Source: Bacillus methanolicus
GTDB taxonomy: Bacteria; Bacillota; Bacilli; Bacillales; Cytobacillaceae
Length of the DNA: 64,000 nucleotides
NCBI RefSeq assembly: GCF_028888695.1
Contig: NZ_PNFF01000001.1
Location: forward strand, 62,001-126,000
Reading direction: 5' to 3'
Every line of letters starts with the position of its first letter. Positions within the stretch are counted from its first letter, which is position 1. This document shows, one piece after another, positions 51,679 through 60,184 of this stretch. The translations under genes and the position numbers were made by a program. The notes under the pieces are model-generated. The model searched no databases and was not told the origin of the DNA. It was given only the letters and a program-made list of their open reading frames with translations.

Positions 51679-53004
51679 ATGAGTTCTTTTTTAAAAGGAA
51701 CACTGCTGTTAGCAGCAGCAGCTTTTTTTAGCGAGTGTATCGAATTTCTTGTGAATATGGTCCTTGCAAATGAACTGGGGGAACGGGGGATGGGATTGTA
51801 TATGTCCATTCTTCCTTCCATCTTTTTTATCGTTTTGCTTGCAAGTCTGGAATTGCCGATATCCATCTCAAAATTTATTGCCGAGCGGGATGGCAAATAC
51901 CATAAAAGCATGCTTCAGCATGCAATCCGATTAACCATCATTTTTACCGCTTGCTTGTTTATTGTAACGGCTATCCTTATCCCGCATATTCCAATATTTC
52001 AGCATTACCATCCACTTTTAAAATGGCTTGTCATTTTTCTTATCCCAGTCGTCTCATTTTCTTCGATTGCAAGAGGATTTTTTATGGGAAAACAGCAAAT
52101 GGGGAAAATAGCTGTTTCCAATTTTTTGCGGAAAGTGGTCCAACTCGGCCTTCTCGTACTCGTTTATCAGCTTTTTCAATTTGAAATGGAAACAGCGCTC
52201 CTTGTTGCGTTTTGTACATTGGTTGGAAGCGAATTTATCGTTTTTGTGTATTTGATTCACATGTTTCTCGTTCAGTTTCAACACTTAAAGCAGGGGCCAC
52301 AAAATATCATTAGTAAGAAAACCGTTTTGCAAAACTTGATGGCCGTGTCGATCCCGACTACTGCGATGCGGATTTTTCATGCATTTACCAATGCTATTGA
52401 GCCGTTTTTGATCAAAGCAGCATTAGTTCGGTCAGGCTTCAATGAAAATCTGGCAACAGAGCATTTTGGGATGTTAGCAGGGGTAGCAATAACGATTGGA
52501 TTTTTCCCGGCATTTATTGCTCATTCGCTGCTTACCATGCTCATTCCAACTGTTTCAAAAGCGTATGCAAAAAAAGAAACACTTCGGATGCAAAGACTGC
52601 TGCAGCAGGTGATGATCCTAACATTTTCGTATGGAACTTTTGCGGTGATCATTATGTATTTTCTTGCCGAGCCTCTTGCCAGTTTGTTTTTCCATTCCGC
52701 AACTGCAGCGGGATATTTGCAAATGCTCTGGCCATACTTTTTATTCCACTTTTTTGTCATTCCGATGCAGGCGTATCTAATCGGCCTCGGCCTTATGAAA
52801 GATACCTTTATTCATTCCATTTGGTCTACCGTGATTTCCTTTTCGCTTATGTATTTTCTCGGGTCTCTTCCAGATTTTCAAATGGGAGGAATTATTATCG
52901 GTTTGAATACGGGAGCTGTATTATTGGCTCTGATGCATTATTTAACAATATGTAAAAAGATCGGCATTTCATGGAGTTTGAGAACCTATCCAAGAAATAT
53001 TTAA
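51679..53004 (+). CDS. SpoVB/MurJ-like polysaccharide flippase
   Basis: 441 residues with 12 or more membrane helices, of the MATE/MOP exporter superfamily (polysaccharide_synt). It starts SSFLKGTLLLAAAAFFSECI, as in SpoVB-type proteins, and contains SFSSIARGFFMGKQQM and the region IPTVSKAYAKKETLRMQRLL. SpoVB relatives flip lipid-linked cell wall or cortex precursors. The length fits the shorter B. subtilis paralogue YkvU (445) better than SpoVB (518). The ATG at 51679 has AAGGAGAG upstream. It ends in a terminator. Confidence 0.82.
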   Translation: MSSFLKGTLLLAAAAFFSECIEFLVNMVLANELGERGMGLYMSILPSIFFIVLLASLELPISISKFIAERDGKYHKSMLQHAIRLTIIFTACLFIVTAILIPHIPIFQHYHPLLKWLVIFLIPVVSFSSIARGFFMGKQQMGKIAVSNFLRKVVQLGLLVLVYQLFQFEMETALLVAFCTLVGSEFIVFVYLIHMFLVQFQHLKQGPQNIISKKTVLQNLMAVSIPTTAMRIFHAFTNAIEPFLIKAALVRSGFNENLATEHFGMLAGVAITIGFFPAFIAHSLLTMLIPTVSKAYAKKETLRMQRLLQQVMILTFSYGTFAVIIMYFLAEPLASLFFHSATAAGYLQMLWPYFLFHFFVIPMQAYLIGLGLMKDTFIHSIWSTVISFSLMYFLGSLPDFQMGGIIIGLNTGAVLLALMHYLTICKKIGISWSLRTYPRNI

Positions 53005-53017
53005 TTGCAAAAAAAAT

Positions 53018-53052
53018 AAAAAGGTGCAGATCAAATTGGTCTGCACCTTTTT
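53018..53052 (+). terminator. Terminator of the SpoVB-like gene
   Basis: AAAAAGGTGCAGA / TCTGCACCTTTTT stem with a nine-base loop. The T-run is part of the right arm. Confidence 0.92.
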
Positions 53053-53127
53053 ACTCAATATGGATTTCAAGGATTCCCAGGATCTTGTCTAGAATGTATC
53101 TAGTCATTCAAAGGTGTTTTTTTCTAG

Positions 53128-53156
53128 TTGACATTGCCCTTGTTTTTTCCTATAGT
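53128..53156 (+). promoter_or_regulatory. queF promoter
   Basis: Perfect -35 TTGACA (53128-53133) and TATAGT (53151-53156) with 17-bp spacing, about 40 bp upstream of the preQ1 aptamer. Confidence 0.8.
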
Positions 53157-53198
53157 TACTACTGACAATTCTATAAAAATATATCCCGTGCTGACGGG

Positions 53199-53233
53199 AG
53201 AGGTTCATAGCACTAACCCTCTTTAAAAAACTA
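53199..53233 (+). promoter_or_regulatory. preQ1-I riboswitch
   Basis: AGAGGTTCATAGC, CTAACCCTCT and TAAAAAACTA are the standard blocks of the preQ1 class I aptamer, with the H-type pseudoknot between the loop and the AACTA tail. It controls queF by termination at 53252. Confidence 0.95.
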
Positions 53234-53251
53234 TGGCTTTGATGAAAATCA

Positions 53252-53278
53252 ACCATATCTTGAGGAGATATGGTTTTT
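53252..53278 (+). terminator. Terminator of the preQ1 riboswitch
   Basis: ACCATATCT / AGATATGGT stem with TGAGG loop, then TTTTCTTTT. Confidence 0.88.
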
Positions 53279-53347
53279 CTTTTATGTAAGTGCACGACAT
53301 AAACCTCTCCTTTATGACACGGATTCATATAAGGGAGGCTTTTTTTT

Positions 53348-53845
53348 ATGTCTGGAAGAAAACAGGAAGAATTGAAAGATTTAACGCTGCTTGGAAATCA
53401 AGGGACGAAGTATGTGTTCGATTATGCACCGGAAGTGTTAGAGGCGTTTGATAATAAACATCCGAATCGTGATTATTTTGTAAAATTCAATTGTCCGGAG
53501 TTTACGAGCTTGTGCCCGATAACTGGCCAGCCTGATTTTGCGACCATATATATCAGTTATATTCCTGATAAAAAAATGGTCGAAAGCAAATCTTTAAAAC
53601 TATATTTATTCAGTTTCCGCAACCACGGAGACTTTCATGAAGACTGTATAAATATTATTATGAATGATTTGATTGACTTAATGGACCCGAAATATATCGA
53701 AGTGTGGGGGAAATTTACTCCTAGAGGCGGCATTTCCATTGACCCTTATGTAAACTACGGCAGACCGGGCACAAAATATGAACAAATGGCAGAATATCGC
53801 CTGATGAACCACGATCTTTACCCGGAAAAAATTGATAATCGCTAA
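53348..53845 (+). CDS. queF: NADPH-dependent 7-cyano-7-deazaguanine reductase QueF
   Basis: 165 residues, the type I (short) QueF. The nucleophilic Cys is in [20 protein letters not shown]. The QueF motif [22 protein letters not shown] carries the substrate-binding Glu and NADPH-binding residues. It reduces preQ0 to preQ1 in queuosine tRNA modification. The ATG follows AAGGGAGG. It is alone behind a preQ1 riboswitch, whereas B. subtilis has queCDEF together, so the other que genes must lie elsewhere. Confidence 0.96.
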   Translation: MSGRKQEELKDLTLLGNQGTKYVFDYAPEVLEAFDNKHPNRDYFVKFNCPEFTSLCPITGQPDFATIYISYIPDKKMVESKSLKLYLFSFRNHGDFHEDCINIIMNDLIDLMDPKYIEVWGKFTPRGGISIDPYVNYGRPGTKYEQMAEYRLMNHDLYPEKIDNR

Positions 53846-53900
53846 AAGAAGAATATTAATGGATACTGGGATCCCAAGGTTTGTCATGGAAGATGGAAAC

Positions 53901-53933
53901 AAAAGGAACAAAGTGGATCGCTTTGTTCCTTTT
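53901..53933. terminator. Bidirectional terminator between queF and acyP
   Basis: AAAAGGAACAAAG / CTTTGTTCCTTTT stem with a seven-base loop, with runs of A and T giving a terminator on both strands. The right arm touches the acyP stop. Confidence 0.9.
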
Positions 53934-54207
53934 AATATTTAATCGTAAAAGATGTAAAACCGCTGATTTCATTTGTTTCTTCTGTTTCTATATGGCTGAC
54001 CCTTGAAAAAGGGTTTCCTTCCTTAATGCTTTTGAGAAAAAGTACTAAGTCATCCTTATTTCCTTCTGCGATGATTTCTACATTGCCATTAGACAGATTT
54101 CGCACCCAACCTGTTATACCATACGTATTGGCCTTCATTTGTGTAAAATAACGAAAGCCCACTCCTTGAACTTTTCCTGAAACAATGATCCGTAATTGTT
54201 GTACCAT
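53932..54207 (-). CDS. acyP: Acylphosphatase
   Basis: 91 residues, standard length. The signature is VSGKVQGVGFRYFTQMKA, with the catalytic Arg in GFRY, and GWVRNLSNGNVEIIAEG carries the catalytic Asn. It hydrolyses the carboxyl-phosphate bond of acyl phosphates. GGAGGGGGAAAC precedes the ATG. It is a stand-alone gene. Confidence 0.94.
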   Translation of the reverse strand: MVQQLRIIVSGKVQGVGFRYFTQMKANTYGITGWVRNLSNGNVEIIAEGNKDDLVLFLKSIKEGNPFSRVSHIETEETNEISGFTSFTIKY

Positions 54208-54326
54208 AACGTTTCCCCCTCCGATTATAAAATTACGGATTTCATAAAAGTGACAGTAGCTTTTATCCTCCCATATTTACGGGAAAGTTGCAATGACTCT
54301 TGTCACACTGCGGGGGTCTTTTCAAA

Positions 54327-54360
54327 AAAAGATCATGCCAAAAAGGGTGCATGATCTTTT
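54327..54360 (-). terminator. Terminator of the aminopeptidase gene
   Basis: AAAAGATCATGC / GCATGATCTTTT with a ten-base loop, lying just after the stop codon and symmetrical enough to work on both strands. Confidence 0.88.
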
Positions 54361-54371
54361 CAAAGGTGTTT

Positions 54372-55604
54372 TTAAAAAGCCCAGTTGCCGCTCCTGAATA
54401 CAGGCTCTGATTTTCTGTCAGCTGTAATTCCATCAATATCCATTTTTGCTGAACCGATCATAAAATCAACGTGCGCGATGCTTTCATTTACACCATTTGC
54501 TTTTAATTCTTCTGATGACATTGATTTTCCGCCTTCAAGACAAAACGCGTACCCACTCCCGATTGCAAGGTGGTTAGAGGCGTTTTCATCAAATAAAGTA
54601 TTATAGAACAAAATGTTTGATTGGGAGATCGGCGAGTTATGCGGAACAAGTGCAACTTCACCAAGGTAGTGGGAGCCTTCGTCCGATTCGATCAACCGTT
54701 TTAATATTTCTTCTCCTTCTTCAGCTTTCACTTCGACAATTTTTCCATTTTCAAAAGTAAGCGTAAAGTTATTGATGATATTTCCGCCGTAGCTCAAAGG
54801 CTTTGTACTTGAAACATATCCGTTTACTCCATCTCTGTGCGGAACGGTGAATACTTCTTCCGTCGGCATATTGGCCATGAAATCGATGCCTTTTTCATTT
54901 ACGCTGCCTGCACCTACCCAAAGATGTTTTTCCGGCAATTCGATTGTTAAATCTGTACCGGGAGCTTTGTAATGCAGCTTTTTATACCGTTTGCTGTTCA
55001 AATATTGTACTTTTTCGTGAAGGGTTTCATTATGTTTTTTCCAGGCTTCAACAGGGTTATCCAAATCAGTGCGCGTCGCTTTAAAAATAGCATCCCAAAG
55101 CATTTGGACCCTTGTTTCTGCAGGTTCATGAGGGAATACCTTTTCCGCCCATGCCTCTGATGGAGCAGCGATGACAGTCCAGCTGATTTTATCGGATAGG
55201 ACATATTTGCGGTAGTTCGCGAGTGCTTTTCCTGCTGCCTTTTGAAAGTTGGAAATGCGCTCCGGATTTACTCCTTTTAATAAATCAGGGCTGGAAGAAA
55301 CAATTGACATAAAGGCCGCACCTTTTTCTGCTAATTCTTCGGTTTCCTTTGCCCGCCACTTAGGATATGTAAGAAAAGCTTCATCAGGAGCCAAATCATA
55401 TTTGATTCTTGTGACAATATCGTCGGACCAATTAACGACGACATTATCCGCACCGGTTTCGTAAGCTTTTTTTACAACAAGCCTTACTAATTGTGCAGCA
55501 TCGATCGCTGCGTTAACCACGAGCGTTTGCCCTTTTTGAATATTGACACCGACTTTGACTGCCAGTTCAGCGTATTTTTCTAAATTCGTTTGAAAATCAT
55601 TCAT
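54372..55604 (-). CDS. ampS: M29-family aminopeptidase (AmpS/PepS type)
   Basis: 410 residues, typical for M29 metallo-aminopeptidases (thermophilic aminopeptidase family). It begins FQTNLEKYAELAVKVGVNIQKGQ. In the second half it has MPTEEVFTVPHRDGVNGYV and ILFYNTLFDENASNHLAIGSGY, which carry the Glu, His and Asp metal ligands. It cleaves N-terminal residues from peptides in the cytoplasm. The ATG at 55604 follows AAGGAGAATAAAAAAG. It lies 81 bp downstream of the MFS gene on the same strand. Confidence 0.9.
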   Translation of the reverse strand: MNDFQTNLEKYAELAVKVGVNIQKGQTLVVNAAIDAAQLVRLVVKKAYETGADNVVVNWSDDIVTRIKYDLAPDEAFLTYPKWRAKETEELAEKGAAFMSIVSSSPDLLKGVNPERISNFQKAAGKALANYRKYVLSDKISWTVIAAPSEAWAEKVFPHEPAETRVQMLWDAIFKATRTDLDNPVEAWKKHNETLHEKVQYLNSKRYKKLHYKAPGTDLTIELPEKHLWVGAGSVNEKGIDFMANMPTEEVFTVPHRDGVNGYVSSTKPLSYGGNIINNFTLTFENGKIVEVKAEEGEEILKRLIESDEGSHYLGEVALVPHNSPISQSNILFYNTLFDENASNHLAIGSGYAFCLEGGKSMSSEELKANGVNESIAHVDFMIGSAKMDIDGITADRKSEPVFRSGNWAF

Positions 55605-55685
55605 CTTTTTTATTCTCCTTATCAGAATCTTTTTTAATATTGTACTCGATTCTACTCTTAATATGAAACTCTGTGAAAGTTGTTC

Positions 55686-56969
55686 CTAAACCGATCCTTT
55701 TTCAATTGTCCTTATGCGATTGCCTTCGTATACTTTGAACATTAACCAATAAAGAAAGCCGCTCAATAATGATAATAAAGAAAGAACTGCAACTGTCCAA
55801 TCATATCCAATCCAAACGGTCATTGGGATCGATATTGGGGCAATTGTTCTCCCGATTGTGAACCTTAAAATTGCGGCCGCAAAATATTGGCCCCTCATCT
55901 GTTCAGGAGCAATTTTTGAAATGAAGCTTTGCTGAATGCCTGCCGTCATCAGTTCTCCGACGGTAAATAGTAACATTGCAAAAATCAGCCCCCAAATCCA
56001 CTCCAATTGCCCGAATAAGTAGATGGCAATCGCATATGTGACCGATGATAAAATAAACACATTTTGTTCCCTAAATTTCGTCATCCATTTTGTTACAAAG
56101 ACAGTAAACAAAGCAACGAGAAAACCGTTCTCGGACAGAAGGATTCCAAATGCTTGTTCACCGCTTACAGTTAAAGAACAATTTCCAAAAGAAAGGATTG
56201 TTTGTTGATCGATAACCTCTTTCGTATAAACCGGAATAAGCAAATCAAGCTGCATAAAAGTTTGGGCCACTAATATTCCTGCTAAAATGTATAGTAAGAA
56301 GGTTTTATCCTTTATAATAATCTGATAATCTTTCAACTGGTTTTTTAGGAAAGAATACCACTTTTCATTCTCATTTGATGTGATTTTATGCTGATTGGGG
56401 GCAGTTTCCCGCGTCCATTTTACAAAAATGAAAGCAAGCGTCATACAACTGAAGCCGGCAACGAGCAATAATTCATTCCAGTAATTTGCATAAAAAATAG
56501 CACCGAGAATCGGACCGACAACAACGGCAATATTAATAGAAGTATAGAAAACTGCAAATACACTGCTTCGGTGTTTTTCTTCAACGACATCCGCTACCAT
56601 CGCTTGGCTTGCAGGCCAATAAAAGGAACTGAAAATTCCTACAAGGGTAAAACTAAAAAATGCGAGCCAGGGAGAGGAGAGGCCAGGGATGTTTGCCAGC
56701 GCGAATAAAAGAAATGAAAAGCCCTGCCCGAAAGCTGACAACACCATCATTTTCTTTCTGCCGTATCGGTCAGCACAATAACCCCCCATTAAATTTGCAA
56801 AAACTGAAAAAAGCTGGGAAAAAATGAAGAGAAATCCTACTTTGTCTTTTCCAAACTCATCAGCAAAGTAAATCGTCAAAAACGGAAAGAACATCCAAAA
56901 AGTAATATTCATGAGTGCTTCTCCGAACAGGCGAACTTTCAGGTTTTGATCCCAGTCTTTGATTCTCAT
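55686..56969 (-). CDS. MFS transporter, drug-efflux type
   Basis: 427 residues and about 12 helices. The loop 2-3 motif is GGYCADRYGRKKMM, with a matching weaker loop after helix 8. Helix 5 has VGPILGAIFYA, motif C of antiporters, indicating an exporter. It starts MRIKDWDQNLKVRLFGEALMN, as in YttB/YfkL-like Bacillus proteins. The long central loop (residues 185-215) joins the halves. AAAGGGGAG precedes the ATG. The substrate is unknown. Confidence 0.82.
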   Translation of the reverse strand: MRIKDWDQNLKVRLFGEALMNITFWMFFPFLTIYFADEFGKDKVGFLFIFSQLFSVFANLMGGYCADRYGRKKMMVLSAFGQGFSFLLFALANIPGLSSPWLAFFSFTLVGIFSSFYWPASQAMVADVVEEKHRSSVFAVFYTSINIAVVVGPILGAIFYANYWNELLLVAGFSCMTLAFIFVKWTRETAPNQHKITSNENEKWYSFLKNQLKDYQIIIKDKTFLLYILAGILVAQTFMQLDLLIPVYTKEVIDQQTILSFGNCSLTVSGEQAFGILLSENGFLVALFTVFVTKWMTKFREQNVFILSSVTYAIAIYLFGQLEWIWGLIFAMLLFTVGELMTAGIQQSFISKIAPEQMRGQYFAAAILRFTIGRTIAPISIPMTVWIGYDWTVAVLSLLSLLSGFLYWLMFKVYEGNRIRTIEKGSV

Positions 56970-57151
56970 TAAAAACTCCCCTTTTTGGTCAATAAAGCTA
57001 TCATACTACTGAATGAATTAGTCAATCAAACCTTTCAACTAATCGAAACAATTTGAATGAACAAAATATATCCGGTGCCCCGGCAAATTGAAAAGAAAGA
57101 ATGCCACTTCTGTCTAAAAGCATGGTATCCTTATTTGGAAGGGAGAACGAT

Positions 57152-58507
57152 ATGTTGAAGAAGTTTTTTTTGATGTTTTTAGGATTAGCAATTTTAACTG
57201 CTTGTGCAAATGAGAAAACGACAAAAGAAGATGAAACTCCAAAAGCAGAGTTACAACAAACATTTACGAAGGAAGACTGGATCCGTGAAAGCGGAATTCA
57301 AGATGATATAGAAACGACTGAAAAACCAACGATTGAAGTGCTTCATTTATCCGGGGGAAAAACTCCGGAAATAATAGCGACTTATACAACCATTGATAAA
57401 AACAAAGTACAAAAAGGCGTTTTAATGGCAAAAAGCTACAATGAGGAAAATAATAAATGGGAAATCTTTTTTAAGGAAGAAGTTCCCGGTGCAACTCGTT
57501 TTGCTATAGCAGGACCGCTTACCATTGACCAAAACGGAAAACGGGAAACGAGGCTTGTTGTTGAACACCAGCAAAAAGCAGGCACAACAAGCCAAACAGA
57601 AGCCTGGTTGTACGGTTATGATCAAAATTCCCTCCAGAAGCTTCAAAAACTAAAAAGTGAATACGTTCAATCCGGGGAAGTGAAAATTGAGGATAATTTG
57701 CTCGTATTTAAAGGGAAAGAGCAGCAAGAGACTTTTCACTGGGAGAATGAAATTTTTAGAGGCAGCCCGCAATTTTTCAATGTACGGAATCATTTGAAAG
57801 AAAATTGCGATGTTTTATTAGAATATGAGACTTTAGGGGAAGAACTGCATGTAAAAGGAATATCAGATCATACGATAAGAGTAAAGCCTGGCGATACAAT
57901 TGGGATCAGGCAGTCCGGACTTGTCAAAGGAACGGTACAAATTCGCCATAATTTAGCAGAAGAAGAGGATGAAGGACAATTTATTATTACGGTTGAGGAT
58001 CATAACCGTGAAATTGTATTTGACTACGAAAATGGAAAGCAAGTTGTAAAAATTACGATTCAACTCCGAACAGAACTCGAAAAAAAGGCGAGTAAATCTG
58101 TTTATTTTGACCACACTTTTTCAGATGAAATAAGAAACGGCAGGCTGAAGGGGGTTCCTTATTCGATCGGCACACTGGTTAAACTGATTAAAGATGAGAA
58201 AGGAACACCAGATTTTGAGGAAAATTGGAACGGATCACTTGTTTTTGGCTACAGTGACCATGTTTATGGCTATTTACAATCTGATCAGCCATCTATTCAC
58301 TTCATAAGCTATTTTCCAAAGAAAGAAAAGCTTTATATGAAAGATGCAGAGAAAATCATGGGGCTTCCTGCAGCAGAAGGAATCAGTGAAATGGACGGCC
58401 ATTATTTTCAAACGTATATCATTAGCGGCGGAAAAGAATTATGGCTTGAAGGATCTTCTGAATCAAAAGACGATCCAATCAAGGAAATAAGGTTGATTCA
58501 AAAATAA
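57152..58507 (+). CDS. Lipoprotein with a YjgB/DUF4309-like C-terminal domain
   Basis: 451 residues. The signal peptide of MLKKFFLMFLGLAILTAC ends in lipobox LTAC, so the mature protein is anchored to the outer membrane face. The C-terminal 120 residues (GVPYSIGTLVKLIKDEKGTPD; LVFGYSDHVYGYL; AEKIMGLPAAEG) resemble the DUF4309 repeat of B. subtilis YjgB. The central 270 residues are mostly beta-strand-like and not recognised. The ATG at 57152 has AAGGGAGAACG upstream; the in-frame start at 57101 would spoil the signal peptide. The function is unknown. A hairpin AACCAGGCGA / TCGCCTGGTT at 58542-58565 may end transcription. Confidence 0.72.
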   Translation: MLKKFFLMFLGLAILTACANEKTTKEDETPKAELQQTFTKEDWIRESGIQDDIETTEKPTIEVLHLSGGKTPEIIATYTTIDKNKVQKGVLMAKSYNEENNKWEIFFKEEVPGATRFAIAGPLTIDQNGKRETRLVVEHQQKAGTTSQTEAWLYGYDQNSLQKLQKLKSEYVQSGEVKIEDNLLVFKGKEQQETFHWENEIFRGSPQFFNVRNHLKENCDVLLEYETLGEELHVKGISDHTIRVKPGDTIGIRQSGLVKGTVQIRHNLAEEEDEGQFIITVEDHNREIVFDYENGKQVVKITIQLRTELEKKASKSVYFDHTFSDEIRNGRLKGVPYSIGTLVKLIKDEKGTPDFEENWNGSLVFGYSDHVYGYLQSDQPSIHFISYFPKKEKLYMKDAEKIMGLPAAEGISEMDGHYFQTYIISGGKELWLEGSSESKDDPIKEIRLIQK

Positions 58508-58576
58508 GAAATGGCATGAAAACATTATAAAGGCAAATAAGAACCAGGCGAGCATTCGCCTGGTTAATTGAGTTAA

Positions 58577-58776
58577 GGCTTATAAATCGGACTGAAGGCT
58601 CATTTATCGGAACGACGGCTCATAAATCCGGATAAAGGCTAATAAACGAGAATGACGGCTCATAAATCAAAAAGAAGGCTGATAAGTCAGAACGACGGCT
58701 CATAAATCGAAATAAAAGCTCATAAACGAAATTGAAGGCTTATAAGCCAGAATTTAAGCTCCTAACCATCCCGGAT
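58577..58776. repeat. Array of ten imperfect 20-bp repeats (GGCTCATAAATC type)
   Basis: GGCT or AGCT recurs at 58577, 58597, 58617, 58637, 58657, 58677, 58697, 58717, 58737 and 58757, exactly 20 bp each time. The best units read GGCTCATAAATCGGAACGAC. The central ATAAATC is kept in most, and the last three bases rotate among GAA, GAC and AAA. It fills the gap after the lipoprotein gene and is directly followed by the IS256 target site. Sequence is unrelated to the array at 35419 but the period is the same. Confidence 0.93.
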
Positions 58777-58881
58777 TTGATTAAGTCCGTATAATTGTGT
58801 AAAAAGAAAAAGGGTCAAATTAATCCCTTTTGGTTACAATGTTTTAATGCCTACATAAAACATTGAAAAGGAGATTTAATT

Positions 58882-60078
58882 ATGACCCAATTACAGTTTA
58901 CCCTAAATATGGACCTTTTAAAAGATTCGGTCATGAATTCAAATATTGATGCGGTAGTTAAATCAACCATTGTTTTAGTCTTGAATGAGTACATGGAAAA
59001 AGAGCGTGATGAGTATTTACAGGCTAAGGCTTATGAGCGCACCTCCGAACGCCAAGACTACCGAAATGGCTACTATGACCGTGACTTTATTGTAAGTATT
59101 GGAAAGATTAAATTAAGAGTTCCCCGTACACGTAATGGTGACTTTTCACCATCTGTTTTTGAACGCTATGCGCGTGTGGACCAAACCTTTGTCTTATCCA
59201 TGCTCGAGATGGTTGTAAATGGAGTGTCTACACGCAAAGTGACGAATGTTGTAGAACAATTATGCGGGGAAAAAGTTTCGAAATCCTTTGTTTCATCCTT
59301 GACAGAAAAGCTTGATCCAGTTGTCAAACAATGGGCAAACCGACCGTTAAATGTCCAATATTACTCTTATATTTTTGTAGATGCCATGTATATCAAAGTG
59401 CGTGAACACCATAAAGTCGTCTCTAAAGCGGTGTATATTGCGACCGGCATTAACCAGGACCAAAAAAGGGAAGTGATCGGTTTTAAAATCGATCATAAAG
59501 AAAGCTATGAAGCATGGCGGGAATTTTTGAGTGAGTTAAAGTCAAGGGGGTTGCAATCCCCCAAGCTGGTGATTTCAGATGCCCATAAAGGATTAAAGAA
59601 AGCGATAGAAAAGGAATTTATCGGAACATCATGGCAGCGTTGTACCGTTCATTTCAAACGAAATATCATCGAAGCATTGCCTAAAAAAGGCATGGGAGAG
59701 GTCATTGTCGATTTAAAAAGGATATTCGAAGCCGTTACGGTAGAAGATGCCCGTTTCTTTCGCAATGTGTTCTTTAAGAGCTATGAAGAGAATCCGAAAC
59801 TTGAAAAGGCACTGGAGATATTAGATGAGGGCTTTGAAGACGCCATCCAATATTTAAGTCATCCCGCAAAATGGCATCGCTTAATCCGTAGCACCAACTC
59901 TCTGGAACGATTAAATCAGGAAGTTCGCCGTCGTGAAAGGGTGATCCGCATATTTCCAAATACGCAGTCTGCCTATCGGCTGATTGGAGCTGTCTTAATG
60001 GATTATGATGAGGAACAAGCCAAGAAAAAAAGCATTTTTGCGAAAAACGAGAATGTCCCGCGCGAGCGCGAAATTTAA
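58882..60078 (+). CDS. IS256-family transposase
   Basis: 398 residues. The DDE catalytic domain has the first Asp in YYSYIFVDAMYIKVREH, the second in KLVISDAHKGLKKAI with WQRCTVHFKRNI just after, and the Glu in STNSLERLNQEVRRRERVI. The N-terminal region (EYLQAKAYERTSERQDYRNGYY) is typical of the mutator-type family. AAAAGGAG precedes the ATG. The frame is intact, and with good ends and a target duplication the element looks recent. Confidence 0.96.
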   Translation: MTQLQFTLNMDLLKDSVMNSNIDAVVKSTIVLVLNEYMEKERDEYLQAKAYERTSERQDYRNGYYDRDFIVSIGKIKLRVPRTRNGDFSPSVFERYARVDQTFVLSMLEMVVNGVSTRKVTNVVEQLCGEKVSKSFVSSLTEKLDPVVKQWANRPLNVQYYSYIFVDAMYIKVREHHKVVSKAVYIATGINQDQKREVIGFKIDHKESYEAWREFLSELKSRGLQSPKLVISDAHKGLKKAIEKEFIGTSWQRCTVHFKRNIIEALPKKGMGEVIVDLKRIFEAVTVEDARFFRNVFFKSYEENPKLEKALEILDEGFEDAIQYLSHPAKWHRLIRSTNSLERLNQEVRRRERVIRIFPNTQSAYRLIGAVLMDYDEEQAKKKSIFAKNENVPREREI

Positions 60079-60114
60079 TTTGATTGGAAGGGGGTACCCC
60101 CTTCCAATCAAATT
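60077..60114. other. Perfect 38-bp palindrome after the IS256 transposase
   Basis: Centred at GGGTACCC, with arms AATTTGATTGGAAGGGGG and its exact complement. It begins at the transposase stop codon and has no following T-run. It may protect the mRNA end or stop read-through into or out of the element. Confidence 0.85.
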
Positions 60115-60184
60115 AAATAAATAGGCTAAAACCTTGTAATTAGTATTTTACACAATATTAAGGACTTGACTCCGGATTTGGCAT

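Larger units (their letters stand above)
58780..60171 (+). mobile_element. Complete IS256-family insertion sequence with 9-bp target duplication
   Basis: The element is 1392 bp. Direct repeats CCGGATTTG flank it at 58771-58779 and 60172-60180. The imperfect terminal inverted repeats share AAGTCC and ATTGTGTAAAA (left end 58783 onward, right end up to 60168). Removing the element and one duplication restores a short spacer between the 20-bp array and the topB stop codon. Size, duplication and transposase all fit IS256. Confidence 0.93.

Noticed and set aside
53104-53328. 74-codon open frame on the minus strand opposite the preQ1 riboswitch
   Set aside because: Overlaps promoter, aptamer and terminator of queF and has no ribosome binding site or family match.
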